A stretch of DNA of 64,000 bases, from assembly GCF_014650575.1 (NCBI RefSeq), contig NZ_BMVF01000019.1, positions 1-64,000 of the forward strand. Direction: 5' to 3'. This DNA is from Streptomyces naganishii JCM 4654 (GTDB taxonomy: Bacteria > Actinomycetota > Actinomycetes > Streptomycetales > Streptomycetaceae). Below the pieces are notes generated by a model that worked only from the letters and a program-made list of their open reading frames with translations, did not search any database and was not told the DNA's origin. Each line of letters opens with the position of its first letter. Positions within the stretch are counted from its first letter, which is position 1. Below, in pieces: positions 1 to 7,723 of the stretch. The translations under genes and the position numbers were made by a program.

Positions 1-171
1 CTCGATCCGCTCCCGCGCGGTCAGCTTGCCCTTGGCGTGCTGCGCCGCGGTCGCCTTCTCGCTCGGACCCGCCACCGCCTGCGCACGGATCCCGTGCAAC
101 TCGGCCACGCGCCCGCGCGCATCCGCCGGCTCGCCGGTGGGCTCACCCGTCGTCTCTTCCAAAACGGTCAT
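1..171 (-). CDS. Acyl-CoA carboxylase carboxyltransferase (beta) subunit, 5' end only
   Basis: Only the first 57 codons are inside the window; the gene runs off the left edge. The N-terminus begins MTVLEETTGEPT and contains the block AAQHAKGKLTARERIE, the usual opening of the carboxyltransferase subunit of actinomycete propionyl-/acetyl-CoA carboxylases, which transfer CO2 from biotin to an acyl-CoA. The ATG at 171 has an AAGG motif 8-11 bases upstream. From memory it matches the S. coelicolor AccB/PccB-type subunits, but substrate choice is set by residues outside the window, so no symbol is given. Confidence 0.8.
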   Translation of the reverse strand, partial: MTVLEETTGEPTGEPADARGRVAELHGIRAQAVAGPSEKATAAQHAKGKLTARERIE

Positions 172-322
172 GTAGTGACCTTACGAAGCACACCTGGGAA
201 AGCGAGCCGTCGACTCCGTACAGTCTCCGGCCCGTTTTCCTGGTACCCCTGAACAGAACCACCGGGCCTTGCAGCCTTTCCGACTGCTCAGAGGGGATCG
301 GCGTTGTGGAGGTCACACAAAC

Positions 323-2656
323 TCAGGGTGCGAGAGCCACCTCACAATCATGGGTGGAACATGCCCTCCCCGGAGTGACACGCAGGCCCAGACGGGGGCC
401 TTCGCGGATCACCTCGACGCCCTTCCCGGCCCGCAGCACCCGGCGCACGGGGTGCTCCGGCGTCTCCCAGAAGACGTCCAGCGGCCGGCCGGAGCGGGGC
501 GGCTCGCTCACGTGGAGGGTGGCGGTACGCCCCTGACGGCGGACCAGGACACTGGCGCCCGCCGACGCGGTGAGCGGTCCCACGGTACCGGCCCGCCAGA
601 AGTTGGCGGCGAGCAGTCCGAGGCGGGGCACGGCGACGGCCTGCCGGCCGGGGTCGTTGGCGAGGACCGTCATCCCGTGGTGACGGGCGGCGCGGGCCGC
701 GGTCTCCTCCCGGGACGCGCCGGGCAGGAGCACGTAGACGTACGCGGCGCCGTCCGGGTCGGTGCCGTGGTCCAGCCAGAGGGTCTGCCAGCGGCGGGTG
801 CGCCGCTCGGCCGAGCCGCCCGTGTTGATGGCGCCCCAGGCTCCCGTGCGGTCCTCGCGCAGGACGCGCAGGCACTGGCCGCCGGGGACCAGCCAGCCGC
901 CGTGGCCCTCCAGGTGCGCCCAGTCCCGTCCCCGTACGAAGGGCTGGGCGCCGTCCGGCCCGAGGTCGCGGTTGTCGACGACCGTCTCGACGGGCACCCC
1001 GTCGGCGCAGGTGATGCCGGCACCCAGGCAGACCACGGCGTCGTCGAGGCAGAACCAGGACTTGCGGGCCTCGAGCGTGGAGCCGAGGCCCTTGAGGTGC
1101 TGCCCGATCGCCGCGTACGTGCCGTCCGTCGCGCCGCCGACCCAGCGCGCGTCGGGCCGGGGCGCGCCCCACTCGCCGCCCGCGCGGTCGGGCAGGGGCC
1201 GGGTGGAGACGGTGGTGCCGGGCAGCCGGTACCAGTCGACGGTGGGCCAGTACCAGTCGGTGTACTGGTCGGTGGGCTGCCCGGCGGCCCACCAGGTGAG
1301 CATTCCGGCGCCCGTGTGCCAGCCGCGCGGGTTCTCGCCGTTGCCGCACTCGTAGTGGGCGACGCGGTCGCTCGCCATGGCGATGTGCGCGGTGAAGCGG
1401 GGCCGGCGGTGGACGGCCCGGTCCATGGCGGCGAAGAGGCGGTGGCCGAGCGGTTCGGGCGCGGGGGCGGCCGGGGAGGCGACGGCCGTGTGCAGCCGGG
1501 CGAGGTCGGCGACGCCGAACTGGGGGTCCGTCAGTACGGGGCTCACCGTGTCCCGTTGGATCCACCCTTTGACGCGCCCGTACCAGCGCTCACGCTCGGC
1601 CGGGCCGGCCGCGTCGGCGAGCAGGGCGATCGCGGCGATGAGCGCGTGCCCGCGGGAGTGGTCGCTCTGCGGGACGCCGCGGTCGTCGTTCGTGGGCAGG
1701 CCCCGGCTGATGGCGCGGCCGCTGACGCCGTCCATCACCAGTCCGTCGTGGACGAGCGGGGCGAAGGCGTGCTCGACGGCGTCCAGGACGTGGTGCCGGT
1801 TCGGGTCGGTGACCTCCCAGGGGGAGCCGGCCAGCAGGGTGAGCAGGCGGCCCAGTCCGTCGAGGAACACCTGACCGTACGTGCCCGTGTAGGGGACCCG
1901 GGTGTGCTGCACGAACGAGCCGTCGGCGTAGAGGCCGTCGCCCTCGGTGACGTACGGGAAGACCGGTGAGAGCGCGTCCCGGGCCAGGGCGATCCGCGAG
2001 CCGTCGCGGCCGAGCACGCCCCGCAGCGCGACGACCCGGCACAGGTCGACGCGGTTGGCGCCGGTGGAGGTGCCGGAGTACGCGCGCAGGGCGCCGTCGG
2101 GGACGAAGTGGCCGACGGCGGCGCAGGCGGCGGCGATCCGGTCCGTGCCGAGGCGGTCGTACAGGGCGGCCGTGATGTCCGTGAGCAGGCGCGGACTGCC
2201 GATCCGCCACTCCCACCAGTTGCCGTAGGGGGTGGTTCCGGGGTGGTAGACCGTGGCGGCGAGGTGGTCGAGGCCGCGCAGGACGCAGGCGAGGAGGTCC
2301 TCGTCGCCGGTCGCGCCGGTGCCGGGCTGGACGCAGGCCTGGGTCATGGTCCACAGGCGGCCGTAGCTGAAGGTGATGTTGGCGGGCGGGTCGAAGGGGT
2401 GGCCCGGCCAGAGGGAGGTGGGGGTGGGGGCCATGGTGGCCTGGTGGGCCCGGGCGAGCCGGCCGGTCTCGGCGAGCCTGCCGGCCCAGGGTTCGGCGGC
2501 GGGGTCGTACCCGGCGCCGAGGGCGAGGCCGACCCAGCGGCGGCGGAGGGCCTCGTACGGGTCGGCGGGAAGCGGGGTCCGGGGCGGACGGGTGCCTGTG
2601 GTGGTGGCGGCGAGGAGGGCGGCGGTGAGCAGTAGCGAGCGGCGGTTGGCCCTCAC
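323..2656 (-). CDS. Secreted polysaccharide lyase family 8 (hyaluronate/xanthan/chondroitin lyase type)
   Basis: A 777-residue secreted lyase that should cleave a uronic-acid-containing polysaccharide by beta-elimination outside the cell. The N-terminus has a twin arginine (ANRRSLLLTAALL) and an Ala/Leu core, suggesting Tat export. The all-alpha N-terminal domain carries the PL8 signatures NWWEWRIGSPRLL (catalytic Asn and substrate-binding Trp) and SFVQHTRVPYTGTYG (catalytic His and Tyr); the C-terminal half looks like the PL8 beta-sandwich. Length matches the family (about 750-800). It lies downstream of a good promoter and is probably monocistronic. PL8 membership is clear; hyaluronate versus xanthan or another substrate cannot be told from sequence alone. 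Confidence 0.88.
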   Translation of the reverse strand: MRANRRSLLLTAALLAATTTGTRPPRTPLPADPYEALRRRWVGLALGAGYDPAAEPWAGRLAETGRLARAHQATMAPTPTSLWPGHPFDPPANITFSYGRLWTMTQACVQPGTGATGDEDLLACVLRGLDHLAATVYHPGTTPYGNWWEWRIGSPRLLTDITAALYDRLGTDRIAAACAAVGHFVPDGALRAYSGTSTGANRVDLCRVVALRGVLGRDGSRIALARDALSPVFPYVTEGDGLYADGSFVQHTRVPYTGTYGQVFLDGLGRLLTLLAGSPWEVTDPNRHHVLDAVEHAFAPLVHDGLVMDGVSGRAISRGLPTNDDRGVPQSDHSRGHALIAAIALLADAAGPAERERWYGRVKGWIQRDTVSPVLTDPQFGVADLARLHTAVASPAAPAPEPLGHRLFAAMDRAVHRRPRFTAHIAMASDRVAHYECGNGENPRGWHTGAGMLTWWAAGQPTDQYTDWYWPTVDWYRLPGTTVSTRPLPDRAGGEWGAPRPDARWVGGATDGTYAAIGQHLKGLGSTLEARKSWFCLDDAVVCLGAGITCADGVPVETVVDNRDLGPDGAQPFVRGRDWAHLEGHGGWLVPGGQCLRVLREDRTGAWGAINTGGSAERRTRRWQTLWLDHGTDPDGAAYVYVLLPGASREETAARAARHHGMTVLANDPGRQAVAVPRLGLLAANFWRAGTVGPLTASAGASVLVRRQGRTATLHVSEPPRSGRPLDVFWETPEHPVRRVLRAGKGVEVIREGPRLGLRVTPGRACSTHDCEVALAP

Positions 2657-2715
2657 GAGGGCCCGCCATTGCTCCGGGGACCGGGGGTCGTGCGCTGATG
2701 CACCGTCATACCCCC

Positions 2716-2744
2716 TGGCTAACCGCCCACACCGGGTCCGTCAA
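2716..2744 (-). promoter_or_regulatory. Putative vegetative promoter of the PL8 lyase gene
   Basis: On the minus strand TTGACG (2744-2739) is followed after 17 bases by TAGCCA (2721-2716), a good fit to the Streptomyces housekeeping consensus. The predicted start near 2709 leaves a leader of about 53 nt before the ATG at 2656. Confidence 0.5.
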
Positions 2745-2886
2745 ACGCGGACGGGCTCCGCTTCCAGGCCGCCTTCCCGGCCCGGGCCGGACTGTACGGC
2801 TCGCCAGTGATCGTGGCGCTGTGGCGGGTCGTCGTTCGCGGCCGGGGTTCGCCCCCGCGCCGCGGGGCGCGGGGGGTGACGAGGCT

Positions 2887-3393
2887 TCAGCAGCCGCCGC
2901 AGTTGTAGTACAGGACGTCCCAGTGGTTGCCCTCGTCGGCGTAGATGTTGCCGGAGGCGGCCTTGTACTGCGGGGCGCCGTCGCCTCGGAGGCCTATGTA
3001 GGTGAAGTTGTTCTTGATGTAGGCGGTGACGCAGGTGTTCTTGCCGTAGTCGAGCTTGTAGCCGTTCCAGTGGGAGTACGTGCCGGAGGCGTGGCCGGTC
3101 TCGGTGCCGCCGGTGATGTTGAGAGCGCAGCCGGCGGCCCGCTTGAGCGTCTGGGCGCCCTGGGCCGTGGCGAGGTTGAGTTGCTCGAAGGACGTGCAGG
3201 TGGAGTTGTTGCGGTCGGAGCAGTTGCCGGAGGAGGACCACGTGATGCCCACCTGGCGGAACATCGAGGTCGCGGTGGCGTGACTGATCTTGGTGACGGC
3301 GAAGGCGTCGGTGGCGGTGCCGAGGACGGCGACGCCGGGGGCGACGACGAGGGCGAGGGCGGTGAGGGCCGCGCGGGCCTTCATGACGCTCAT
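2887..3393 (-). CDS. Small secreted protein, LAS/M15-type zinc peptidase-like
   Basis: A 168-residue protein with a clear Sec signal peptide (start MSVMKARAAL, cleavage after DAFA). The ATG at 3393 is chosen because AAGGG lies a few bases upstream and the signal peptide starts there; the open frame extends 47 codons further without a site. The mature part shows HWNGYKLD, matching the HxxGxxxD zinc motif, and later EGNHWDVLYY, resembling the second ligand region of M15/LAS D-Ala-D-Ala peptidases. Several cysteines and the terminal CGGC suggest disulfides. The zinc-peptidase assignment is an inference from these motifs. The protein is shorter than typical M15 enzymes and may bind rather than cut peptidoglycan. 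Confidence 0.62.
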   Translation of the reverse strand: MSVMKARAALTALALVVAPGVAVLGTATDAFAVTKISHATATSMFRQVGITWSSSGNCSDRNNSTCTSFEQLNLATAQGAQTLKRAAGCALNITGGTETGHASGTYSHWNGYKLDYGKNTCVTAYIKNNFTYIGLRGDGAPQYKAASGNIYADEGNHWDVLYYNCGGC

Positions 3394-3583
3394 GGGGAAC
3401 CCTTCCTGCTGTTGGCCGTGCTTCCTGTGGGGCGGCTGTGCAGGTGGTGCACGCCGATGGTGCCCGAGGTCTACGCGCGTTGGCCAGAGGGCGGACACGG
3501 TCACCGTCAGCCATTCGGCCGACACGCATCGCATGATGTTGAAAGTCGAACGGAATAGGTCTACGGTCGTGAGTGTTGACCTC

Positions 3584-3597
3584 GTTGAATGTTCAAC
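3584..3597. promoter_or_regulatory. Palindromic operator candidate upstream of yceI
   Basis: GTTGAATGTTCAAC is an inverted repeat of GTTGAA/TTCAAC with a 2-base centre, 55 bases before the YceI start. TTGAA/TTCAA palindromes are typical of MarR-type repressor sites. A weaker relative (TTGAAAGTCGAA) lies about 45 bases upstream. The regulator is not identified. Confidence 0.4.
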
Positions 3598-3652
3598 ATC
3601 CTCGGCGCTCCCCCACCGCGCCGGGCGACATCACATCCTCAAGGAGCAGATC

Positions 3653-4273
3653 ATGGGCATCTTCGGCCGCAAGAACGACACCACCGAGACCACCACCGCC
3701 GCCCCCGCCGCGCCGGCCGCCGTGAACCCGGAGCTCGCCGCCCTCACCGGTGAGTACACGATCGACCCGGCCCACTCCACGCTGGGCTTCGTCGCGCGGC
3801 ACGCCATGGTCACCAACGTCAAGGGCAAGTTCCTCGACTTCTCCGGCGCCCTGCACCTGGACGGCGGCGACCCGGCCGCGTCCAGCGCCTCCCTCGACGT
3901 CAAGATGGACAGCATCGACACCGGTTCCGCCGACCGCGACGGCCACCTGAAGAGCGCGGACTTCTTCAAGACCGAGGAGTTCCCGACGATGACCTTCCGC
4001 TCCACCAAGGCGGAGGCCCTGGGCGGCGACGACTACCGGATCACCGGCGACCTGACGATCCTCGGCGTGACCAAGCCGCTCACCATCGACCTGGAGTTCA
4101 ACGGCGCCGCCAAGGACCCCTTCGGCAACGAGCGCGTCGGTTTCGAGGGCAAGGCCGAGATCCTGCGCTCCGAGTGGGGCCTGACCTGGAACGCGGCCCT
4201 GGAGACCGGTGGCGTCCTGGTCTCGGACAAGATCAAGCTGAACTTCGACATCTCGGCGATCAAGAACGCGTGA
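3653..4273 (+). CDS. YceI-family lipocalin-like protein
   Basis: A 206-residue protein whose residues from about 35 onward form a YceI domain: the start YTIDPAHSTLGFVARHAMV, then FKTEEFPTMTF and the DLTILGVTKPLTI segment are hallmark blocks. YceI proteins are eight-stranded barrels that bind long polyprenyl or isoprenoid ligands and are often stress-induced. No signal peptide is present; instead there is a charged, Ala/Pro/Thr-rich N-terminal stretch beginning MGIFGRKND, so it is probably cytoplasmic. AAGGAG at 3641-3646 fixes the start. A palindrome upstream suggests repression, and a strong hairpin follows the gene. Confidence 0.88.
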   Translation: MGIFGRKNDTTETTTAAPAAPAAVNPELAALTGEYTIDPAHSTLGFVARHAMVTNVKGKFLDFSGALHLDGGDPAASSASLDVKMDSIDTGSADRDGHLKSADFFKTEEFPTMTFRSTKAEALGGDDYRITGDLTILGVTKPLTIDLEFNGAAKDPFGNERVGFEGKAEILRSEWGLTWNAALETGGVLVSDKIKLNFDISAIKNA

Positions 4274-4318
4274 GCCGCCCGCGGCCCCGCCGCGCCGGCG
4301 CTCGCGCACCCCTGAACG

Positions 4319-4355
4319 CGCCCGCTCTCCACTCCCCCGTATGTGAGAGCGGGCG
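4319..4355 (+). terminator. Terminator after yceI
   Basis: CGCCCGCTCTC (4319-4329) and GAGAGCGGGCG (4345-4355) form a perfect 11-bp stem with a 15-nt loop, 45 bases after the yceI stop and without a U-tract, as is common in Streptomyces. Confidence 0.65.
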
Positions 4356-4510
4356 CTTCGCCGTCCCGGGAGCGGACGAAGACCACCGCGGCGGCCTGCC
4401 CGGCATCTTTTTCGGGCGCGCGTGCGAAGAACTGTTATCCGGGCCGCCCTCAGCGGTCTCCCAGGCATCGGACATCATCGACCGACGTCTAGGGACGGGG
4501 AAGTTCTCGT

Positions 4511-6142
4511 ATGACCACACAGCACACGGCGGACCTCGCGGCACTGGTCGCCGCTGCCCGCGAGGGCGATCCGCAGGCTCAGGACGCCCTGGTCAGCGCG
4601 CATCTCCCGCTGGTCTACAACATCGTGGGCCGCGCCCTGAACGGCTCGGTGGACGTGGACGACGTGGTGCAGGACACCATGCTGCGCGCCCTGGGCGGGC
4701 TCGGCTCCCTGCGCTCCCCCGAGAGCTTCCGCTCCTGGCTGGTGGCCATCGCCATGAACCGGGTCCGGGCGCACTGGCAGGACCGGCAGGCCGCGCCGGG
4801 CGCCGTCGAGGAGGCGGGCGAGGTCGCGGACCCGGGCGCCGACTTCGTGGACCTGACCATGGTGCGGCTCCAGCTGTCCGGGCAGCGCCAGGAGACCGCG
4901 CGGGCCACCCGCTGGCTGGAGCCGGACGACCGGGCGCTGCTGTCGCTGTGGTGGCTGGAGTGCGCCGGGGAGCTGACCCGGGCGGAGGTCGCCGGGGCGT
5001 TGAAGCTGTCGCCGCAGCACACCGCCGTACGGGTGCAGCGGATGAAGGCTCAGCTGGAGGCGGCCCGCGTGGTCGTACGGGCCCTGGACGCGCGTCCCCG
5101 CTGCCCGGAGCTGGGCGAGGTGCTCGCGGCCTGGGACGGCACGCCGTCCGCGCTGTGGCGCAAGCGAATAGCCCGGCACGCGCGCGACTGCGTGCGCTGC
5201 TCGGGCCTGTGGAGCGGGCTGATGCCGGCCGAGGGGCTGCTGGCGGGCCTTGCGCTGGTGCCGGTGCCGGTGGCACTGCTGGCGAACGTGCGGCCGGGCT
5301 TCGACGGGGTGCCGGCCGGCGCGGTCCCGGGCCGCGCCGGGCGTGCGGCGCGCCGCCGGGCGGCGGGCGACCACGAGGCGGCCGGCGGGCGGGTCGCCTC
5401 GCGCGAGGCGGCGCGGCGGCGCCGGCGGGTGCGGCGGCGGGCGGCCGCCGGGGCGGTCGTGGCGGCCTGCCTGGCCGGCGGCGGCGCGTGGTACTTCGGC
5501 GTGGGGCCGGGCTCGGGAGCCGAGGACGACACCGCCGCGCGGACCGCGGCCACCCCCGTCACGGACCTGGCCGCGCCCGCCACCAGCGCTCCCGTCTCCC
5601 CGTCCGCCTCCCCCTCGCCGTCCCCTTCCCCCTCCCGCTCCGCGTCCAGGAGCCCGAGCCCCGCCGCGAGCACCCACAAGGCGGCCGCGCCCGCCTCGAA
5701 GCGGCCGGTGCGGCCGACGCCCAGCGCGCCGAGCGCGCCGCCCGCCCAGCCGGCCCCGGCGGGCGCCGTGGCGCAGGTCGTCGCCCTGGTCAACCAGGAG
5801 CGTGCGAAGGCGGGCTGCGGGGCGCTGACGGAGGACCCACAGCTGGACGCCGCCGCGCAGGGCCACTCCGACGACATGGCGGCCCGCGACTTCTTCGACC
5901 ACACCAACCCCGACGGCAAGGACCCCGGTCAGCGCATCACGGCGGCCGGGTACCGCTGGTCCACCTACGGGGAGAACATCGCCAGGGGCCAGCAGACCCC
6001 GGAGTCGGTGATGAACTCCTGGATGAACAGCCCCGGCCACCGCGCCAACATCCTCAACTGCTCCTTCAAGGACATCGGCGTGGGCGTCCACAAGGGTTCG
6101 GGCGGGCCGTGGTGGACGCAGGACTTCGGCACCCGGCTGTGA
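4511..6142 (+). CDS. ECF-type sigma factor fused to zinc anti-sigma motif, membrane helix and CAP/SCP domain
   Basis: One 543-residue chain joins four modules. Residues about 8-75 are sigma region 2 (VDDVVQDTMLRAL, FRSWLVAIAMNRV). Residues about 130-185 are region 4 with a helix-turn-helix (LTRAEVAGALKLSPQHTAV). Residues 223-230 give HARDCVRC, the HxxxCxxC zinc motif of ZAS anti-sigma factors. A hydrophobic helix at about 311-332 is followed by a Ser/Pro linker. Residues 418-543 are a CAP/SCP domain (NQERAKAGCGALTEDPQL, FFDHTNPDG, GENIA, SPGHRANIL). This implies a membrane-held sigma factor with an outside CAP sensor, perhaps freed by proteolysis or by conformational change. ECF sigmas with fused C-terminal extensions are known in actinobacteria; the activation mechanism here is inference. 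Confidence 0.85.
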   Translation: MTTQHTADLAALVAAAREGDPQAQDALVSAHLPLVYNIVGRALNGSVDVDDVVQDTMLRALGGLGSLRSPESFRSWLVAIAMNRVRAHWQDRQAAPGAVEEAGEVADPGADFVDLTMVRLQLSGQRQETARATRWLEPDDRALLSLWWLECAGELTRAEVAGALKLSPQHTAVRVQRMKAQLEAARVVVRALDARPRCPELGEVLAAWDGTPSALWRKRIARHARDCVRCSGLWSGLMPAEGLLAGLALVPVPVALLANVRPGFDGVPAGAVPGRAGRAARRRAAGDHEAAGGRVASREAARRRRRVRRRAAAGAVVAACLAGGGAWYFGVGPGSGAEDDTAARTAATPVTDLAAPATSAPVSPSASPSPSPSPSRSASRSPSPAASTHKAAAPASKRPVRPTPSAPSAPPAQPAPAGAVAQVVALVNQERAKAGCGALTEDPQLDAAAQGHSDDMAARDFFDHTNPDGKDPGQRITAAGYRWSTYGENIARGQQTPESVMNSWMNSPGHRANILNCSFKDIGVGVHKGSGGPWWTQDFGTRL

Positions 6143-6179
6143 CACGCGCCTCCGGCACCCGGCTATGACACGCGCGTCC
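6128..6179 (+). repeat. 26-bp tandem duplication spanning the sigma-CAP stop codon
   Basis: Positions 6128-6153 and 6154-6179 are near-identical 26-mers starting GGCACCCGGCT, differing by three or fewer bases. The first copy encodes the last residues and stop codon (TGA) of the upstream gene; the second is outside the reading frame. Confidence 0.75.
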
Positions 6180-6210
6180 GGCTCGCGGACGTGAACTCGC
6201 GGGGCGGGGC

Positions 6211-7623
6211 TCAGAACCCGCCGCCGCCCCCGCCGAAGTCCCCGCCCCCGCCGAAGTCGCCTCCGCCTCCGAAGTCACCGCCGTCGCCGAAGCCGCCCCC
6301 GAAGTCGCCCGGGTCGAAGTCGGCGCCCGACACGTCACCCCCGTCGTAGCCGCCGAAGCCTCCGGAACCGTCGTAGCCGTAACCGCTGAAGTCGCCGTAG
6401 CCGCCGCCGTAGTACGCGCCGTAGGCAGGGGCGGCCATGACGTTGCCCAGCAGGGTGCCGACGAGGAGGCCGGGGAGGATGCCGCCGCCGAAGTAGCCGC
6501 CGGCCCAGGGGCCGTAGGCGGGGCCGGCGTCCCAGTAGGGGCGGCGGCCCCAGTTGGTCTCCACCTCGCGGATGTGCGGGTCGGCGCCCTCGGCCAGGCG
6601 TACCTGGTCGGCCGCGCACACCGGCACCTGGCGGGGCGCGCCGCCGGCCGGCGCCCAGGTGGCGTCGGTGACGGAGGGGCCGTGGCGCGGGTCGAAGAAG
6701 CAGGGCGGCCGGCGTTCGGGCAGCGGGCGGCCCTCGCGGCGGGCGGCCAGCTGGGCCAGTGAGAAGCGGCCGTCCTCCAGCGCCTCCGTGACGGGGCGCA
6801 CGTCCTCGGGGCGGCGGGCCTGGGCCATGTACTGCTTGGCCTGCTCGTAGGCGTCCAGGGCGCGTTCGTAGTCGGCGCGCATGGCGTCGTCCGCGCCGGC
6901 CTCGGCCGGGTGGAAGTCGAGGCGGTCCAGTTCCTCGCCGAAGGCGGTGATGTCCTCGTCGACGACCACGCGCAGCCGGTCCAGGGCGGCCCGCTGCTCG
7001 GTGGCCCGGCGGCGCCGGTTGCGCCTGACCAGCCCGTACGCGCCGAGGCCGCCGGCCACCAGGACCGCCGCGGCGGTGATCAGCGCGGTGCTCGAGGCGC
7101 CGCGGCCGTGGCCGGAGGTGCCCCAGGTGCCGGGGGCCGAGCCGTGCATGGTGGGCAGCGCCCTGTTGGTGAAGTCGGTCAGCTGGGTCTTGGCGTCCTC
7201 GCCCTGGACGCTGGTGACCAGGTTGCGCACGGCGGTGCGGGGCAGCACGGAGGCGTCGGCGCGGGCGTCGAAGCGGTCGCCGAGGCGGATGGCGTAGGCG
7301 CCGGTGATCCCGGTGGCGGTGCGCAGGTCGGTGAAGAGGCTCCGGGTGGGGTAGTCCGCGGGGAGCACCGCGACGAACAGCGGCTTGTCGGCGTCCTTGA
7401 TCTGCCGGGACAGCGCGTCGGCGTCGGCGGCCGACAACTGCCCGGAGGCGGCCGGGTCGACGTAGACGGGGTTCTTGCGCAGCGCCTGGGCGACCGTGGA
7501 GATGCTCGTGGCCGCGCTCGCCCGCGGCACTCCGGCCGACAGTACGGCCACGACGGCGACCGCGAGGGCGACCAGCAGGCGGACCGGGGCGCGAAGGGCT
7601 CGGGGCTGGGCGAGGGCCTTCAT
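6211..7623 (-). CDS. Membrane protein with TPM-like extracellular domain and glycine-rich tail
   Basis: A 470-residue protein with a signal peptide (hydrophobic core about 15-33, ending SAGVPRASA), an extracellular region (about 40-160) resembling TPM/YgcG-like domains (DALSRQIKDADKPLFVAVLP), then a membrane helix near 180-200 followed by basic RRNRRRRA. A cytoplasmic helical stretch (210-290) looks coiled. The last 110 residues are Gly/Tyr/Asp-rich and end in repeated DFGGGG units. TPM proteins have been linked to photosystem repair in plants and are otherwise of unknown role in actinomycetes. The function here is unknown; the domain match is by eye. Confidence 0.6.
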   Translation of the reverse strand: MKALAQPRALRAPVRLLVALAVAVVAVLSAGVPRASAATSISTVAQALRKNPVYVDPAASGQLSAADADALSRQIKDADKPLFVAVLPADYPTRSLFTDLRTATGITGAYAIRLGDRFDARADASVLPRTAVRNLVTSVQGEDAKTQLTDFTNRALPTMHGSAPGTWGTSGHGRGASSTALITAAAVLVAGGLGAYGLVRRNRRRRATEQRAALDRLRVVVDEDITAFGEELDRLDFHPAEAGADDAMRADYERALDAYEQAKQYMAQARRPEDVRPVTEALEDGRFSLAQLAARREGRPLPERRPPCFFDPRHGPSVTDATWAPAGGAPRQVPVCAADQVRLAEGADPHIREVETNWGRRPYWDAGPAYGPWAGGYFGGGILPGLLVGTLLGNVMAAPAYGAYYGGGYGDFSGYGYDGSGGFGGYDGGDVSGADFDPGDFGGGFGDGGDFGGGGDFGGGGDFGGGGGGF

Positions 7624-7723
7624 GGTTCGACGCTACCCGAAAGGCGAGGAAGTAGGGCATATACATGGATGGGGGGCACACCCGGCGAGTACCCCGCTGC
7701 CGGGCATGCCTCCCATCCGCCTC

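Noticed and set aside
269..1969. 566-residue open frame opposite the PL8 gene
   Set aside because: Antisense shadow: Gly/Val/Arg-rich translation with no family motifs, while the minus strand encodes clear PL8 signatures. Many similar antisense frames across the window were rejected for the same reason.
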